The notes below the pieces were generated by a model. It was not told the DNA's origin. It was given only the letters and a program-made list of their open reading frames with translations, and searched no databases. A DNA stretch of 64,000 bases from Edaphovirga cremea (GTDB lineage: Bacteria; Pseudomonadota; Gammaproteobacteria; Enterobacterales; Enterobacteriaceae): NCBI RefSeq assembly GCF_003332275.1, contig NZ_QOVA01000015.1:27960-91959 (forward strand), given 5' to 3'. Made by a program: the position numbers and the translations under genes. Below, one piece after another: positions 1-11,040 of the stretch (positions within the stretch are counted from its first letter, which is position 1; the number at the start of each line of letters is the position of its first letter).

Positions 1-1234
1 AAGTGTATGAACGGGTATAGTTGACGTACTGGGTACTGTCGGTGGGGATCGGGGTAATCAGGTCAGGCAGGCCGGGGCTTTGGTTGGTATTGGTGGAGGA
101 TTCACGCCCGCTGGCGCTGATGAGTTGGTAGAGTGCGTCATAGGCGTAAGTGCTCTCTGGCGTCACTTTCTGGTTGCGGTAAAAGCGCGTGGCTTCGGAG
201 TCGTTGCTGACGGTGAGAATATTGCCCACCGGGTCATAGCCGTAGTTCAGGGACTGAAGCGTCGCCGCCGTCACACCGCTGCTTTCGGGACGGGTGGTGG
301 TGATACCGAGCAGGCGCTGGGTTTGCGGTTCATAGCGATAGTCGGTTATCACGCCGTTGCCGCCGATTTCCTGCAACTTCTGCCCGGCGGCAGAATAGCT
401 GAGTGAGGTGATAATCGGCTGTTCGGTCTGGCCGTCGAGCGTCAGCCAGCTTGCCGCCAACTGCCCATCAACCGAATACGACAGACGCTGGATATTGCCT
501 TTGGCGTCGGTCTGGCCCAGCATGTTACCCGTCGCATCCCACCGCCATGCGGTGACGTAAGCCGTAGCGCCGAGCAGTGCCGTCCAATCCTCCGGGGCCT
601 CTCCCGCCCAGTCGGCGGCTGACGTGACATCGGCGAGCAACGTGCGCTGCAGCTCAAGCGGGTGGCCGGTGATGGTCATACTTTGGCGCGCATTCAGCCC
701 GGCGGTGTCGTAATGTCCGGTGCACTGGCCGCACAGGTTCAGTGCCTGACTGTCGGCGCTGGCATCGGCATAGATAAAGCGTTCGCTGACCCGCTCATCG
801 AGGGAATCAGGCTGTTCATAAAGCGCCAGCGGGCGGCCAAGGGTGGTTTCATACTCCCACCGGCGGACAGTGTTGCGTCCATCGGTCTGCCAGGCGTGAC
901 GCCTTTCAGCATCAAGCAGCGTCACGCTGAAACCGGCATCGACGCTGTCGCTGCGCAAGATCTGGTCGATAAGCGAGTATTTATTCTGAAGATTGGGAAC
1001 GGCGGCGTTTGCCGCAAAGAGCCGGGCATCGATGGCGCTTTCTGCACGACCGAGAGAGTCATATACCATGCGGGCGAGGCGTTGCTCGGGAGTTGCTGAT
1101 GCCGTGATTGAACGGGAAACTGCCGCGGCAGGCGTAACATTGTATTGCAGTATTCTGACGCCCAGCCCGCGATTATCCTGAACAGAAATCATCGGGGTTT
1201 GGGTAAAGGGGGACAGCGTTGAAGTTAATGACAT
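1..1234 (-). CDS. TcC/TccC-like insecticidal toxin complex RHS protein, 3' truncated by window edge
   Basis: The frame starts with ATG at 1234, behind a GAGGG ribosome site about 8 bases upstream, and stays open to the window edge, so about 411 N-terminal codons are visible. The N terminus (TPMISVQDNRGLGVRILQYN) matches the opening of Photorhabdus/Yersinia TccC proteins, and YD-repeat pieces such as YSAAGQKL, YEPQTQRL and YDPVGNI follow. TcC proteins pair with TcB to form a hollow RHS shell that encloses the variable C-terminal toxin and docks on a TcA injection channel. That toxin end lies outside the window, so its activity is unknown. No tcA or tcB gene is visible here. The same N-terminal pattern could belong to another RHS protein, but the TccC likeness is strong over the whole visible part. 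Confidence 0.85.
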   Translation of the reverse strand, partial: MSLTSTLSPFTQTPMISVQDNRGLGVRILQYNVTPAAAVSRSITASATPEQRLARMVYDSLGRAESAIDARLFAANAAVPNLQNKYSLIDQILRSDSVDAGFSVTLLDAERRHAWQTDGRNTVRRWEYETTLGRPLALYEQPDSLDERVSERFIYADASADSQALNLCGQCTGHYDTAGLNARQSMTITGHPLELQRTLLADVTSAADWAGEAPEDWTALLGATAYVTAWRWDATGNMLGQTDAKGNIQRLSYSVDGQLAASWLTLDGQTEQPIITSLSYSAAGQKLQEIGGNGVITDYRYEPQTQRLLGITTTRPESSGVTAATLQSLNYGYDPVGNILTVSNDSEATRFYRNQKVTPESTYAYDALYQLISASGRESSTNTNQSPGLPDLITPIPTDSTQYVNYTRSYT

Positions 1235-1252
1235 GGGTAAGGCCCTCAGTAA

Positions 1253-1269
1253 AAAGAGACGATCTCTTT
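1253..1269 (-). promoter_or_regulatory. Leader hairpin just upstream of the TcC start
   Basis: A perfect inverted repeat, AAAGAGA-TCG-TCTCTTT on the minus strand, is followed by further T residues and then the GAGGG ribosome site of the TcC gene. It lies 19 to 35 bases upstream of the start codon. It resembles a small terminator or attenuator in the leader. Function is inferred from shape only. Confidence 0.35.
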
Positions 1270-1358
1270 GACCGAGTGTATCGGTAGGGCATTGTTAGAG
1301 GGGCTGGCAAAAACAGGAAGTGCAGAGGCAGGAAATGCGTTCAAGAGAGAAGGAAATG

Positions 1359-1380
1359 CGGGGCAACGTCTGTTGCCCCG
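1359..1380 (-). terminator. Probable terminator of the M32 carboxypeptidase gene
   Basis: CGGGGCAAC and GTTGCCCCG form a perfect 9-bp stem with a 4-base loop, directly after the carboxypeptidase stop codon. On the minus strand a pyrimidine-rich stretch (CATTTCCTTCTC) follows. The run of T is weak, so termination may be partial. Confidence 0.55.
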
Positions 1381-1386
1381 GAAAAC

Positions 1387-2868
1387 TTAGAGATAACGGT
1401 TTTCGAGATGCTGGCGGAAATAACGTGGATTCAATGTTTCGCCCGTGGCGTTGGTAATCAATGCATCGGTCGTGAAGCGGCTGCCATGCTGCCAGATATT
1501 CTGCTGTAACCATTGGAACAGCGCGGTCAGATCGCCCCGCGAGATCTCATCCTGTAACGAGGGAATGGCGTTATTGGCGTACTGGAACAACTGCGCGGCA
1601 TACATCGCCCCCAGCGTGTAGGTAGGGAAATAACCGAATGCGCCGTCTGTCCAATGAATATCTTGCATGCACCCATCACGATAATTACCTGTGGTATCAA
1701 TACCGAGGTAGCTCTGCATCTTGTCGTTCCACAATGCAGGAATGTCATCGACCTCAATATCACCCTCAATCAACGCCTGCTCAATCTCGTAACGCAACAT
1801 AACGTGCGCCGGATAGCTGACTTCATCGGCATCCACACGGATCAAACCCGGCCTGACCCGCTGATGCAAACGGATGAAATTATTTTCACTCAGTGCGGGC
1901 TGATCGCCAAATTGTGCCACGACCAGCGGGCGGAGGATCTTCAGGAAGGTTTCACTGCGTGCCAGTTGCATTTCAAACAGCAGACTCTGGGATTCATGAA
2001 TCGCGGTAGAGCGGGCAAGGGCGACCGGCTGACCCAACCATTCGCGCGGCAGATTCTGCTCATAACGGGCGTGCCCCGTTTCATGAACAATGCCCATCAG
2101 CGCCGTAGTGAACTCTTTTTCATTGTAGCGCGTGGTAATGCGCACATCTTGCGGAACACCGCCGCAGAACGGATGCACGCTGACATCCACCCGGCCACCG
2201 TCAAAATTGAAACCGAGCAGGTGCATAACGCTCAGGCTCAGTTTGCGTTGGGCCTCAAGATCGAACGGCCCCTGAGGCAACTGGCATGGCTCACTTTTCT
2301 GTTTTTCCACCACCTGCTGCAATAGATTGGGCAGCCACTGTTTGAGATCGCCGAAGATAGCGTCAAGGGCGGCGGTATTCATGCCCGGTTCGAAGAGATT
2401 CAGCAATGCATCATAGCGACTGGTGCCGGCGGCTTCAGCGCGGATCTGCGCTTCCTGTCGACTGAGCTTGACCACGTCGCGCAGGTTTTCAGCAAATCCT
2501 TGCCAATCATTGGCCTTGCGCTGGATTCGCCAGGCGTGTTCACAGCGTGCGCCAGCCAGGGATTTGGCTTCGACCAGACTCTCCGGCACTAAAACGGCGT
2601 TGTCATAGGCGCGCTGCATTTCGCGCAGATTGGCCAGTTCCAGATCGTTGAGCCGATCCTGTCGTGCCTGTTCCAGCCATTGCCCAACCTGGGTTGCGGT
2701 CAGAATCTGATGTTGCAGCACGCTGAGTTCAGCCAGCGCTTCGGAACGCGCCTGCCCGCCCTGTGGTGGCATCATGGTTTGCATATCCCAGCCAGCGATA
2801 GCCGAGAGATGCCCGAAACGGGAAAGCCGTGTAAATGTCGTGCGCAGGTTTTGGTAAGCAGTGGTCAT
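1387..2868 (-). CDS. M32 family metallocarboxypeptidase (carboxypeptidase Taq type)
   Basis: Zinc carboxypeptidase of about 493 residues, the usual length of the family, expected to trim C-terminal residues from peptides in the cytoplasm. The family signatures appear in order: HPF (DVSVHPF), DVRITTRY, the zinc site HETGH at residues 262-266, HES (AIHESQSLLFE), the QDIHW motif and GYFPTYTLG near the C terminus. An in-frame ATG lies four codons upstream at 2880, but ATG at 2868 is preceded by GGAG at a good distance and is preferred. The gene stands upstream of the rst block on the same strand and has its own downstream hairpin. In E. coli the position next to rstB is taken by tus, so this is a local difference. 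Confidence 0.93.
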   Translation of the reverse strand: MTTAYQNLRTTFTRLSRFGHLSAIAGWDMQTMMPPQGGQARSEALAELSVLQHQILTATQVGQWLEQARQDRLNDLELANLREMQRAYDNAVLVPESLVEAKSLAGARCEHAWRIQRKANDWQGFAENLRDVVKLSRQEAQIRAEAAGTSRYDALLNLFEPGMNTAALDAIFGDLKQWLPNLLQQVVEKQKSEPCQLPQGPFDLEAQRKLSLSVMHLLGFNFDGGRVDVSVHPFCGGVPQDVRITTRYNEKEFTTALMGIVHETGHARYEQNLPREWLGQPVALARSTAIHESQSLLFEMQLARSETFLKILRPLVVAQFGDQPALSENNFIRLHQRVRPGLIRVDADEVSYPAHVMLRYEIEQALIEGDIEVDDIPALWNDKMQSYLGIDTTGNYRDGCMQDIHWTDGAFGYFPTYTLGAMYAAQLFQYANNAIPSLQDEISRGDLTALFQWLQQNIWQHGSRFTTDALITNATGETLNPRYFRQHLENRYL

Positions 2869-2931
2869 GTTGCACTCCATGTTGTCAATGCGTCATCAGT
2901 CGGGGGAATCTGCCCGTTGATGGCGATAAAA

Positions 2932-4236
2932 TCAGGCTTTTTCTGCCGAGTGGCTGAAGGCAGGTTTGATGGGCCAGCAGAAGCGAAAACATGCGCCGCC
3001 CAACGGGCTGGTATCGACGTAAACCCGCCCCTGATAGGCTTGGGCGATAGAATAGACAATGGCGAGTCCCAGACCGCACCCGCCCGTTGCGCGATCGCGG
3101 CTCGGATCCAGCCGCACGAAGGGTTCAAAAACCCGCAATCGCTCTTCGGGCGGGATCCCCGGCCCGTCGTCTTCGACCTGCAAACAGGCCTCAAGCCCGT
3201 CCAGCCACAAGCCAATCCGCAGGCGTTTGTCGGCGTAGCGCAGGGCATTGTTGACCAGATTGTCGAGCACGCGTTCCATCAAACGCAGATCGATTCCGCC
3301 GTAGTCACCCTGATGCGGCATGTCCAGCAGCAGTTCCCGTTCAGGATTGATCAATCGCATGTCTTCAACTTTGTCTTCCAACCACGCCGGAAAATCGATC
3401 GGATCGCGTTTCAGCGTCACCTGCGGACGATCGAGACGCGCATAGGTCAACAATTCATCGATTAACGCCTCAAGTTGACCGATATCGCGGTTAAGTGCCT
3501 GATGCTCGGATTCTGGCAAATTTTCACTCATCGCCAGGCGATAACGCAGGCGAACCAGCGGCGTACGCAGCTCATGGGCGATACCGTCAATCAGCTGTTT
3601 TTTACTGGCGATCAGCGTGCTGATGTTGTCGGCCATCTGATTGAACGCGACACCGAGGCGATTGAGACTGGAGGTGGTTTCGAAATTCGTGCGCTCATCC
3701 AGATGGCCGGCGCCTAACCGTTGCGCGGCATTTTCCAATTTCAGCAGATCCTGCCAGTGCGGGCGCATCCACAAAAAAACGGGCAGGGCGAGCGACAAAC
3801 CAATGAACAGCAAGAGCGCCAGATCGAGCAGGCGCATTTCGTGCAAATAGAAAAGATAAGGGATCGGCCCCACGGCCAGAACGTAATGGCTGCGAGGAAT
3901 GCGCTGCAAGAAGGTATATTCGTCATCCAGCGCCACGATTTCGCCCATCCGCAGGCGTCGATCCAGTTCATCGCTCAGTTGGCGTTTACCGATGGGCTCA
4001 ATATGCAATTTGAAGGACAAATTGAGATCCAGCGTATTAATGGTTTTATTCCAGTCGCGGATGGGGATTTCGCGCAATTCACTGCGCATTAGATACAGCG
4101 AACTTTTCATCAGGTCATCCATTGACTGTCGGCCAGCACGTTCAGCCGTGACTTTATAGACCAGCCCGACCAGCATCGCCATGACCAGAAAACAGACAAA
4201 CAGCAGGAGGAAGAACTGAATGAAAAGTTTCTTCAT
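2932..4236 (-). CDS. rstB: Sensor histidine kinase RstB
   Basis: Inner-membrane sensor kinase of 434 residues, the partner of RstA. Visible parts are a first membrane helix at about residues 5-27, a periplasmic domain, a second helix at about 135-156, a HAMP linker, the phosphoacceptor His221 in GIAHELRTPL, and the ATP-binding boxes (NALRYADKRLRIG, DDGPGIPPEE, GGCGLGLAI). The periplasmic sequence (SELREIPIRDWNKTINTLD) is close to E. coli RstB. The start overlaps the rstA stop by four bases (ATGA), so the two are translationally coupled. In enterobacteria the pair lies downstream of PhoPQ signalling. That link is known for relatives and not shown by this sequence. Confidence 0.95.
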   Translation of the reverse strand: MKKLFIQFFLLLFVCFLVMAMLVGLVYKVTAERAGRQSMDDLMKSSLYLMRSELREIPIRDWNKTINTLDLNLSFKLHIEPIGKRQLSDELDRRLRMGEIVALDDEYTFLQRIPRSHYVLAVGPIPYLFYLHEMRLLDLALLLFIGLSLALPVFLWMRPHWQDLLKLENAAQRLGAGHLDERTNFETTSSLNRLGVAFNQMADNISTLIASKKQLIDGIAHELRTPLVRLRYRLAMSENLPESEHQALNRDIGQLEALIDELLTYARLDRPQVTLKRDPIDFPAWLEDKVEDMRLINPERELLLDMPHQGDYGGIDLRLMERVLDNLVNNALRYADKRLRIGLWLDGLEACLQVEDDGPGIPPEERLRVFEPFVRLDPSRDRATGGCGLGLAIVYSIAQAYQGRVYVDTSPLGGACFRFCWPIKPAFSHSAEKA

Positions 4237-4961
4237 TGCTGCACGGACTCCCAGGCATTGGGGGCAAACAGGTAACCTTTATTGCGCACGGTTTTGATGC
4301 GAAAAGGTTCCAGTGCATTGTCGTAGAGTTTGCGGCGCAGGCGGGAAATCGCCACGTCGATACTGCGATCCAGCCCGTCATAACTGACGCCGCGTAAATT
4401 CAACAGCAGCGCCTCGCGATCCATGATCAGACCCGCATGGGTCGCCAACTCCCAGATCAGATCGAAATCCGACGTCGACAGCACGATATCCTCGTCGCCG
4501 AGCGTAACCTGACGGTTGACCGGATCAATGCACAGCAGACCGAAATGCAGCGCATTGCGCGGTAATAGCGACGACATGTTTTCATCCCAACCCGGTTGTT
4601 GATTGTGTTGACGCAGATGCAGGCGTAAACGCGCCAATAGCACGGCGGGCGGGGTGGTTTTCAGAATATAGTCATTGGCGCCCATCTCCAGCGACAGGAT
4701 GTGGTTCATGTCGCTGTCGAGTGAGGTCAACAGTACGATGGGGCCGCTGAAGCCGGGGCGCAGGTCTCGGCAGAGCGTCATGCCATCCTTGCCCGGTAAC
4801 ATGATGTCCAGCAAGACCAGATCGGGCTTTTCCTGCTCGATAAAGCGTTGCGCGGTATCACCGCGGGGCTCAACCAGCACTTCGATATCATGTTTGCCAA
4901 GATAGGCGGCAATGAGCTTACCGACTTCCGGATCGTCTTCTACAAATACAATTTTATTCAT
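4233..4961 (-). CDS. rstA: Response regulator RstA
   Basis: OmpR/PhoB-class response regulator of 242 residues. The receiver domain carries the acidic pair ED at 8-10 and the phospho-accepting Asp52 in LLDIMLPGKDG. The C-terminal winged helix includes LDRSIDVAISRLRRKLYDN and the usual IKTVRNKGYLF ending. It is the first gene of the rstA-rstB pair. folM lies about 90 bp downstream of its start side in the conserved order seen in E. coli. It would bind DNA once phosphorylated by RstB. Confidence 0.95.
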   Translation of the reverse strand: MNKIVFVEDDPEVGKLIAAYLGKHDIEVLVEPRGDTAQRFIEQEKPDLVLLDIMLPGKDGMTLCRDLRPGFSGPIVLLTSLDSDMNHILSLEMGANDYILKTTPPAVLLARLRLHLRQHNQQPGWDENMSSLLPRNALHFGLLCIDPVNRQVTLGDEDIVLSTSDFDLIWELATHAGLIMDREALLLNLRGVSYDGLDRSIDVAISRLRRKLYDNALEPFRIKTVRNKGYLFAPNAWESVQQ

Positions 4962-5053
4962 TAGCCTTTTAATTCATTCGCTAAATAGTTGTGAGAAAAA
5001 CGATAGTCAGCATAGCGCGAGAGTTGAACTAACGCCATGGAACCGTAAACGGG

Positions 5054-5776
5054 TCAGCGCAGCGGTCTGCCGCCGTCAACGCCATGGGTGCGACCAGTCA
5101 CATAACGGCTACGCATGAGATAATGAACCAGTTCGACTATCTCATCCTCACCCGGTTCGACCTTCATCAGGGACTTGTCCAACGCCTGTTTGCGGTACAG
5201 CGCGTCGTCAGCCGGATTAAACAGAATGAGGGCGGGCGCGATGGCATTCACTTTTACGTCCGGTGCCATTTTTTTGGCAAAAGAGCGGGTCATATTATCG
5301 AGCGCCGCTTTACTTGCCGCGTAGGCAATATGCCGGGCACTGCCTTTCTCTACGACAAAATCGGTCAGGTGGATAACGTCTGCCCCGGCGTTACCCTGTC
5401 CACGCAGCGTGTTTTCCAGCAGTTGATTGAGCAGATAAGGGGTGTAAACGTGAATTTGCAGCATGGTTGCCATCGTTTGTTCAGGCGGTGTGCCAGGCGA
5501 TTCCGCCAGCCAGGCACTGGCATTATGCACAATGGCGCGTAACTTGGCGTGACGCTGTTGAACGGTGGCTGCAAACTGGTAAATACCCTGATTGCTGGAA
5601 AAATCCGCCTGAATACATTCCGCACCCAAATCAATCAGCTCTGTCAACGCCGGATATTCGCTGCGGTAGGCAACGATGACGGGCTGGTTTTTTTGCAGCA
5701 GCGATTTCGCCAATGCCAGCCCAATACGTCTGGCGCCACCGGTAATCAGCACGGGCGCAAAGTGGGTGTTACTCAT
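5054..5776 (-). CDS. folM: Dihydromonapterin reductase FolM
   Basis: Short-chain dehydrogenase of 240 residues, the same length as E. coli FolM, which reduces dihydromonapterin to tetrahydromonapterin with NADPH and has weak dihydrofolate reductase activity. The nucleotide-binding motif TGGARRIG and the catalytic YAASKAA are present. The C terminus (GRTHGVDGGRPLR) is typical. A GTG nine codons upstream is in frame, but ATG at 5776 is preceded by AGGAG at the right distance and matches the family start. It sits between rstA and ydgI as in E. coli. It is divergent from the small gene at 5904. Confidence 0.93.
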   Translation of the reverse strand: MSNTHFAPVLITGGARRIGLALAKSLLQKNQPVIVAYRSEYPALTELIDLGAECIQADFSSNQGIYQFAATVQQRHAKLRAIVHNASAWLAESPGTPPEQTMATMLQIHVYTPYLLNQLLENTLRGQGNAGADVIHLTDFVVEKGSARHIAYAASKAALDNMTRSFAKKMAPDVKVNAIAPALILFNPADDALYRKQALDKSLMKVEPGEDEIVELVHYLMRSRYVTGRTHGVDGGRPLR

Positions 5777-5903
5777 GTTTAAAGCTCCTGAACTGACTGG
5801 CACTCAATGGGTAAATTATGCCATTATAGGCAATAAAATTCGCTGTAACTGATTTTCATTATACATTTCATCATGCTGGCACTGATCAGGAGAGGAATAG
5901 GGG

Positions 5904-6317
5904 ATGAACGACGATCGCCTTGCACCCATCGCACGCAGTGAGAGAGCCAGTTTCGATTACATGGAATTTCTGTCTGCATCGTGCAAGAAGCACTGGCGCT
6001 TTGTTGATGCGATTTACGGCGTAATGCCTATTTTTGGTATGGTTTTGAAGTCCCGCCAGCCCCATGCGAGAACCCGCCAAGAGCAGTTGCGGGAATTGGC
6101 GTTGCAAGTGGTCTCGACTCAGGTCAGTGATGAAACCAATATCGTGCGGCTGATCACCCTCGCCGGGCAGCAGGGACTGAGTGAAGTATACATTCAACTG
6201 CCTTATGCATTGACGCTTGAGCAGTTGCAAAGTATCCGCAAGGAATTCAAGAGCGATCTGCAGTTGACCCAGCAGGGGGAACGTTTGGAAGTGGTGTTTT
6301 CCAACTCCCCTCATTGA
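5904..6317 (+). CDS. Uncharacterised 137-residue protein between folM and ydgI
   Basis: I do not recognise this protein. It starts at an ATG with a strong purine-rich ribosome site (GAGAGGAATAGGGG) and is soluble-looking, with no signal peptide or clear membrane helix. An IYGVMPIFGMVL stretch around residues 38-49 is hydrophobic. The C-terminal half (LRELALQVVSTQVSDETNIVRLITLAG) looks helical. It occupies the place where E. coli carries ydgC, but it is on the opposite strand to folM and is not a GlpM-like membrane protein. It is convergent with ydgI, with a shared hairpin between them. No function is proposed. Confidence 0.7.
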   Translation: MNDDRLAPIARSERASFDYMEFLSASCKKHWRFVDAIYGVMPIFGMVLKSRQPHARTRQEQLRELALQVVSTQVSDETNIVRLITLAGQQGLSEVYIQLPYALTLEQLQSIRKEFKSDLQLTQQGERLEVVFSNSPH

Positions 6318-6349
6318 GAGCCTGTTAAATTGACTATTTGCCAGGCTCT
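6317..6349. terminator. Hairpin between convergent genes
   Basis: AGAGCCTG (6317-6324) and CAGGCTCT (6342-6349) form an 8-bp stem with a 17-base loop in the 43-bp gap between the 137-residue gene and ydgI. It overlaps the stop codon of the former. Its place suggests a shared bidirectional terminator, though the U-run is poor on both sides. Confidence 0.45.
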
Positions 6350-6360
6350 TGGCTTCTCTC

Positions 6361-7752
6361 TCATCCCATCAGCAACCAGGTCGCTGGCGCGGTGGCGAGC
6401 AGGATCAAACAGATAGCGCCTTTCTCCAGTCGGTTCAGTAATTTCCTTTCCGTATTGCCATAACGTGCATAAATAAACACCAGCAAACCCGGGGCATACA
6501 GCAGAACGGACATCAATAAATTGATTAGTCCTGATGCATACAAGAGCCATAAACCATAGCTACAGGCTCCGGTAGCGGCCAGAATCAATCTTTTATCCTG
6601 CCGCTGCCGTGCGATCTTAAACAGGAATGCGCCAACCAAAAAGTAGGGCACCAAAATCATTTCTGACGCAATAGTCAGTAAGTTATTGTAATTGCTGCCG
6701 GTCAGCCAGATGGCGATCAGTGCCAATTGCACTGCGCCGTTGGTCAACCACAGGGACGCCGCGGGGGCGTCATTTTTGTTCTGGCCGCGAAAAATCCGTG
6801 GAAATGCACCATGTTCTGCCGCCATAAGCGGAACTTCTGCCGCCATGATCGTCCAACTGAGATACGCGCCGCAGACCGATATGATCAATCCGGCAGCGAT
6901 AATGATTTCACCCACCGGCCCCATCATACCGACCATAATCCCGGCCATTGACGGATTGCGCATCTCTGCCAGTTCAGGCCGGGCCACCACCCCCAGCGAC
7001 AGCAGCGTAATCATCAGATACACCGCCAGCGCAGATAACACCGCCATCATGGTGGCACGACCCACATCTTTTTTGTTTTTCGCCCGGGCTGAGACGACCA
7101 CTGCGCCTTCCACGCCAATGAATACCCACAGCGTAAACAGCATGGTGTCCTTGACCTGTTGCCAGACCGGTTCGCCCAGCGCAACACCGGTAAAGTCCAA
7201 CTTGAATGTGTCGAACTGAAAGGCCATTACCGCCAGGATAATGAAGAGACCCAAAGGCAGTAATTTTGCCAATGTTGCGGCCATATTGATGCCAGCGGCG
7301 GTCTGTACACCGCGCAGCACCAGGATATGAACAATCCACAACAGCAGGGATTCCCCGATCAGCGCTTGCCAGGTATTGCCATCGCCGAAAATAACCTGCC
7401 CATGATTGTCGGTAAAAAAACTCAGGGCGGCAAAGACGATCACCAGATAAGAGACATTGGCAATCACCGCGCACAGCCAGTATCCCCAGGCGGAGCAGAA
7501 ACCAATCAGTTCGCCGAATCCTTCCTTGGCATACGTGAATATTCCCCCGTCAAGGTCGGGCCGCAAACGGGTCAGCAACAGCATGGCCAGTGCCAGAAAA
7601 ATAATGCCAACGCCAGTGATACCCCAACCGATGAGCAGCGCTGCCGGACTGGCCACCGCCGCCATATTCTGCGGCAGGCTGAAGACACCTGCGCCAAGCA
7701 TGGAACTCAGTACCAGCGCCGTTAGCGCCGTCAGACCCAATTTCTTTTCCAA
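6361..7752 (-). CDS. ydgI: Arginine/ornithine antiporter-family APC transporter YdgI
   Basis: Inner-membrane amino acid antiporter of 463 residues with about twelve membrane helices. It is nearly collinear with E. coli YdgI (460 residues), including the start MEKKLGLTALTALVLSSMLG and the glycine-rich SSMLGAGVFSLP of helix 1. The initiation codon is TTG at 7752, and the match with the E. coli N terminus supports it. The homologue is annotated as ArcD-like; the substrate is inferred from the family, and exchange of arginine for ornithine is the usual suggestion. The gene lies between ydgH and folM, as in E. coli. Confidence 0.92.
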   Translation of the reverse strand: MEKKLGLTALTALVLSSMLGAGVFSLPQNMAAVASPAALLIGWGITGVGIIFLALAMLLLTRLRPDLDGGIFTYAKEGFGELIGFCSAWGYWLCAVIANVSYLVIVFAALSFFTDNHGQVIFGDGNTWQALIGESLLLWIVHILVLRGVQTAAGINMAATLAKLLPLGLFIILAVMAFQFDTFKLDFTGVALGEPVWQQVKDTMLFTLWVFIGVEGAVVVSARAKNKKDVGRATMMAVLSALAVYLMITLLSLGVVARPELAEMRNPSMAGIMVGMMGPVGEIIIAAGLIISVCGAYLSWTIMAAEVPLMAAEHGAFPRIFRGQNKNDAPAASLWLTNGAVQLALIAIWLTGSNYNNLLTIASEMILVPYFLVGAFLFKIARQRQDKRLILAATGACSYGLWLLYASGLINLLMSVLLYAPGLLVFIYARYGNTERKLLNRLEKGAICLILLATAPATWLLMG

Positions 7753-7900
7753 TGAGGGATTCCCGGTGCAGAATAAATAGCTGGTCGTTACGTGCAGGCC
7801 AGCACAATGGTGACTCCTCTCAGTGAGTGACTGGAGGTTTCATCTAAAAAAGTGGCGCAAATTCTACGGAGTGAATCGGCTTGATGCAATGATTGACTAT

Positions 7901-7942
7901 GCATTCAAGTCAAAAAAGCAGGCATTCAAGTCAAAAAAGCAG
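7901..7942. repeat. Perfect 21-bp tandem duplication
   Basis: The 21-base unit beginning GCATTCAAGTC and ending AAAAAGCAG occurs twice head to tail (7901-7921 and 7922-7942) and a third copy starts (GCAT). It lies in the gap between the ydgH terminator and the ydgI start, so it is upstream of ydgI. It is most simply a slippage duplication. Confidence 0.9.
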
Positions 7943-7966
7943 GCATCTTCCAGGGCAGGAGGACAG

Positions 7967-7996
7967 AAACAAACAAGGCAGCCATAAGGCTGCCTT
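7967..7996 (-). terminator. Intrinsic terminator of ydgH
   Basis: On the minus strand AAGGCAGCC-TTAT-GGCTGCCTT forms a perfect 9-bp stem with a 4-base loop, followed by GTTTGTTTC. It lies 22 bp after the ydgH stop codon. Confidence 0.8.
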
Positions 7997-8017
7997 GTGG
8001 GGGATTCGCGAACAGTC

Positions 8018-8971
8018 TTACTTGAACAGATCCGCATCGACGGTCAGGTTGCCGCCGCTCTTGTTTTGCCATTGACGGGTAACGTGATAGTACTTGGCAC
8101 CTTTCGCTGCCGCACGTTTTGCCACTTCTTCAGACACATCGGTCATGCTGTTGAAGTGCCCGGTAAAGCTTACAGAATCGAACGGTACCATCTGCGCCGC
8201 CGTCACCTTGTTCACTTCCTGAATTTTGGTGCCATCTGGCAACGTTACGGTGTAACGTTTCCCGGTAGACGACTGGGTTTCAAAGTAACGGCCAACGCTG
8301 GTCGTGGGGGCGCTGGAAGACGCGACGCCAGGAATTTCCACTTTAGCGGCAGCGGCACCACCGGCAGCGAGTGCGGCTTTACCGGCTTCAGAATCAGCAG
8401 GGATCGCATCCGGACTCTGTACCTGGCGTTTAGGTGCATCGGCTTTATAGATAAAAGCGGTGATGTACTGGTTGCCGCCGCTATTGGCATCAATCTGGCG
8501 CACGATGAAGAAAGAGGCCGCGCCTTTTTCTTTCGCGGCTTTTGCCACAGCTTCGTTAATGTCTGGCTGGCTACGGAAGAAACCGCTGACGCTCACTGTG
8601 TCATAAGGTTCCAGCAGGTTCGCTTCGTCTTTTGGCAATTCATTGATGCCATTGAAGGTGCGATAGGTGGTGGTTTTTTCAACTGCCGGGGCATCGTTAT
8701 GATAGATATCTGCGGTAACCCGCCAGTTGCCACCGTTGTTACTGCTGTTCAAATCCTGGATATAGAAAGCATCTGCACCCAGTTGGTCGGCCTTGCGGGA
8801 AACAGCGGCGGCGGCTTCATTGATAGCATTGAAACGGCCACTTACAGTAATGCGATCAAAGGGTTTAATCGCCGCTGCTTTCTCGGGAGTCAGTTCTTGC
8901 GCAGCCTGGGCAGCAGACAGCGCAGTGATGGAAAACAGGGCTGATGCGATGATCGTTTTCTTCAGCTTCAT
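8018..8971 (-). CDS. ydgH: Periplasmic YdgH protein (three YdgH/BhsA-McbA-type domains)
   Basis: Exported protein of 317 residues with a signal peptide (MKLKKTIIASALFSITALSAAQA). The mature part holds three related modules, each beginning PFD(R/T/S)(I/V)xVSG-F: near residues 36, 125 and 260. This is the organisation of E. coli YdgH (314 residues). The family is related to the small BhsA/McbA/YahO stress proteins; YdgH has been linked to envelope stress, but its role is not settled. The start at 8971 has AAGGA seven bases upstream; the ATG eight codons further upstream would spoil the signal peptide. The gene is monocistronic, with its own terminator, divergent from pntA. Confidence 0.93.
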   Translation of the reverse strand: MKLKKTIIASALFSITALSAAQAAQELTPEKAAAIKPFDRITVSGRFNAINEAAAAVSRKADQLGADAFYIQDLNSSNNGGNWRVTADIYHNDAPAVEKTTTYRTFNGINELPKDEANLLEPYDTVSVSGFFRSQPDINEAVAKAAKEKGAASFFIVRQIDANSGGNQYITAFIYKADAPKRQVQSPDAIPADSEAGKAALAAGGAAAAKVEIPGVASSSAPTTSVGRYFETQSSTGKRYTVTLPDGTKIQEVNKVTAAQMVPFDSVSFTGHFNSMTDVSEEVAKRAAAKGAKYYHVTRQWQNKSGGNLTVDADLFK

Positions 8972-11030
<2,059 letters not shown>

Positions 11031-11040
11031 GGGGTAGCAT

